Below, in pieces: positions 62,673 to 64,000 of a stretch of DNA of 64,000 nucleotides; within the stretch, counting starts at the first letter, position 1; each line of letters starts with the position of its first letter. A program made the position numbers and the translations under genes. The stretch spans positions 62,001 to 126,000 of the forward strand of contig CAWHFX010000019.1 in assembly GCA_963828715.1 (NCBI GenBank), read 5' to 3'. This stretch comes from JAQGMV01 sp963828715. GTDB taxonomy: Bacteria; Pseudomonadota; Gammaproteobacteria; Burkholderiales; SG8-41. The notes beneath the pieces were generated by a model. That model was given only the letters and a program-made list of their open reading frames with translations. It made no database searches and was not told the DNA's origin.

Positions 62673-63734
62673 CTATTCGACCTTTACGTTCGCGTCCTTG
62701 ACGACGCGGCTCCACTTCGGCAGCTCGCTGCGGATCAGTGCGTCGAAGGCGGCCGGCCCGGTTTTGACGGTAGCACCGCCGTTCGCAGCCATGCGCTCAC
62801 GGACATCCGGCGCGTCGAGCGCCTTCGTGATCTCGTCGCTGAGCTTCGCAACGATCGGCTGCGGCGTCGCTTTCGGAACGAGTATGCCGAACCACGTCGT
62901 CGTCTCGAAGCCTTTCACGCCGGACTCCGCGACGGTCGGGATGTCGGGCAGCACCGGAACGCGCTGAAGCGATGTGATGGCGAGCGTGCGGATCGTGCCC
63001 GCCTTCATCTGCGGAATCGCGGTCTCGAGCGACGCCAGGAAGACGTTGATGCGCCCGCCGAGGAGATCCGGAAACGCCTGCGCAGAACCCTTGTAGGGGA
63101 CGTGGATCATCTTCACGCCGGCGGTGCGCTGAAGAAGCTCGCCCGTGAGGTGTCCTACCGTCCCGTTTCCGGTCGAGGCAAACGTGAGCTCGCCGGGTTT
63201 CGCTTTCGCCGCCGCCAGCAGGTCCGCGAATGTCTTGTACGGGGCTTTCGCCCACACCATCAACGCGATCGGTGACGAGGCGATGAGCGACACGGGCGCG
63301 AAATCGCGCAGAGAATCGTACGGCAGCTTACTGTAGAGCGACGGATTGATCGTGAGATTGCTCGTCTGGCCGGTGACCATCGTGTAGCCGTCGGGATTCG
63401 CCTTTGCTGCGGCGTCCAGACCGATGTTGCCGCCCGCACCCGAGCGGTTATCCACGACGACCTGCCAGCCCGCGCGCTCGTTCAGCTTGTTCGCGACGAG
63501 CCGCGACAGAATGTCAGTCCCGCCACCGGGCGGAAACGGCACGATGAGGCGTATGGGCCGGCTCGGGTAATTGCTCTGGGCAGCCGCGCTGCCGGCGAGC
63601 GTGCACGACACGACGAAGGCCACCAGCGCAGTGCGCCCAACCGTGCTCATGGTGCCCGCGCCGAATAGTCGCACAGCGGCACTGGTGCGCAGTGCGGCCA
63701 CGATGTTCGCTTCGCGCTTCGTCCTGTCGTTCAT
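62673..63734 (-). CDS. Bug/TctC-family periplasmic solute receptor 5
   Basis: A 353-residue receptor. Residues 1-52 include a long basic leader before the hydrophobic signal (TALVAFVVSCTLAGSAAAQS); a second ATG at residue 29 would give a more normal length. The mature part has YPSRPIRLIVPFPPGGGTDI, VVDNRSGAGGNIGLDAAAK and NPDGYTMV, all typical. GAGAGGAG precedes the ATG at 63734. It converges on the SDR gene (7-base gap) and is divergent from the mandelate racemase-type gene. Confidence 0.92.
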   Translation of the reverse strand: MNDRTKREANIVAALRTSAAVRLFGAGTMSTVGRTALVAFVVSCTLAGSAAAQSNYPSRPIRLIVPFPPGGGTDILSRLVANKLNERAGWQVVVDNRSGAGGNIGLDAAAKANPDGYTMVTGQTSNLTINPSLYSKLPYDSLRDFAPVSLIASSPIALMVWAKAPYKTFADLLAAAKAKPGELTFASTGNGTVGHLTGELLQRTAGVKMIHVPYKGSAQAFPDLLGGRINVFLASLETAIPQMKAGTIRTLAITSLQRVPVLPDIPTVAESGVKGFETTTWFGILVPKATPQPIVAKLSDEITKALDAPDVRERMAANGGATVKTGPAAFDALIRSELPKWSRVVKDANVKVE

Positions 63735-63850
63735 TGCTCACTCCTCTCCACCGTATACTAGGATATCGGCATGCACACCGGAAGACTCGTCCCTCTCCCG
63801 GACATTCGACGAGAGGTCCGGGAGCACCCGATCGCGAAGGGAGCTCGTAA

Positions 63851-64000
63851 ATGAAGATAACCCGCGTTCGCGCGATTCCGATGTCCGATCCCGTGCCGTC
63901 CGAACGGCAGCATCGCACCGACCTCGGCACGAAAATCAAAAGCGATGCGACGCTGATTCTCGTCGAGACCGACAAGGGTCTCACAGGAATCGGTGCGGCG
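63851..64000 (+). CDS. Mandelate racemase/muconate lactonizing enzyme family protein (5' part, cut by window edge)
   Basis: The first 50 residues, MKITRVRAIPMSDPVPSE through LILVETDKGLTGIGAA, match the N-terminal capping domain of the enolase superfamily (mandelate racemase, muconate cycloisomerase and sugar-acid dehydratases). AGGGAG lies before the ATG. The catalytic barrel is beyond the window, so the reaction cannot be predicted. The divergent receptor 5 may bring in its substrate. Confidence 0.8.
   Translation, partial: MKITRVRAIPMSDPVPSERQHRTDLGTKIKSDATLILVETDKGLTGIGAA

Overview
The window reads as a chromosomal piece of a betaproteobacterium, probably Burkholderiales-like. The reasons are the gene order tRNA-Tyr/Gly/Thr - tuf - tRNA-Trp - secE-nusG-rplKAJL-rpoBC-rpsLG-fusA-tuf-rpsJ-rplCD, the high GC content, and five scattered Bug/TctC-type solute receptors, a family greatly expanded in Burkholderiales. 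The genus cannot be told from the sequence. Many essential genes are interrupted by single-base indels (almost all +1, mostly outside homopolymers), so the sequence is probably an imperfectly polished or metagenomic assembly. Coordinates of the broken genes are given as full repaired spans.

Layout. 1-20361 (all minus strand): the translation/transcription core. A strong sigma70-type promoter at 20333-20361 drives the tRNA/tuf/secE/nusG transcript. A second promoter just after rpoC (5992-6021) would drive rpsL-rpsG-fusA-tuf. Both tuf copies are nearly identical and share a 3' flank and a hairpin. The spacers between these genes carry an unusual family of heptamer repeats, consensus (C/G)GTCAC(T/C). 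20362-21350: about 1 kb without a recognisable gene. 21403-26038: prkA-yeaH-spoVR, a stress/nutrient-limitation kinase module with a sigma54-like promoter.

26263-36000: catabolic genes. Ene-reductase, DASS-type permease and a sugar-acid-type dehydratase lie on the minus strand. Divergently arranged are a Bug receptor, an alpha/beta hydrolase, a thiamine-diphosphate enzyme and a sugar-binding-type protein that carries an in-frame palindromic repeat. 35946-39383: a cupredoxin and a metallophosphoesterase divergent from an ECF sigma factor, its membrane anti-sigma factor and a LuxR-type regulator. 39513-50063: a small secreted repeat protein, an ABM-domain/EthD-like/amidohydrolase operon, a Bug receptor with a peroxiredoxin, an MFS permease, and a long catabolic operon (thiolase-like, DUF35 Zn-ribbon, Bug receptor, ACMSD-like decarboxylase, MmgE/PrpD).

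50242-59640: an accessory defence-type island made of a Res-like helicase-nuclease and a beta-class adenine methyltransferase (both riddled with indels), then an intact AAA/DUF4143 ATPase overlapping by one base an intact RelE-fold/UvrD-helicase fusion. An 11-bp direct repeat lies on each side of this block. 59786-64000: back to core-like metabolism, with a small membrane protein, a Bug receptor, a DUF1993 protein, an atypical SDR, another Bug receptor and the start of a mandelate racemase-type enzyme.
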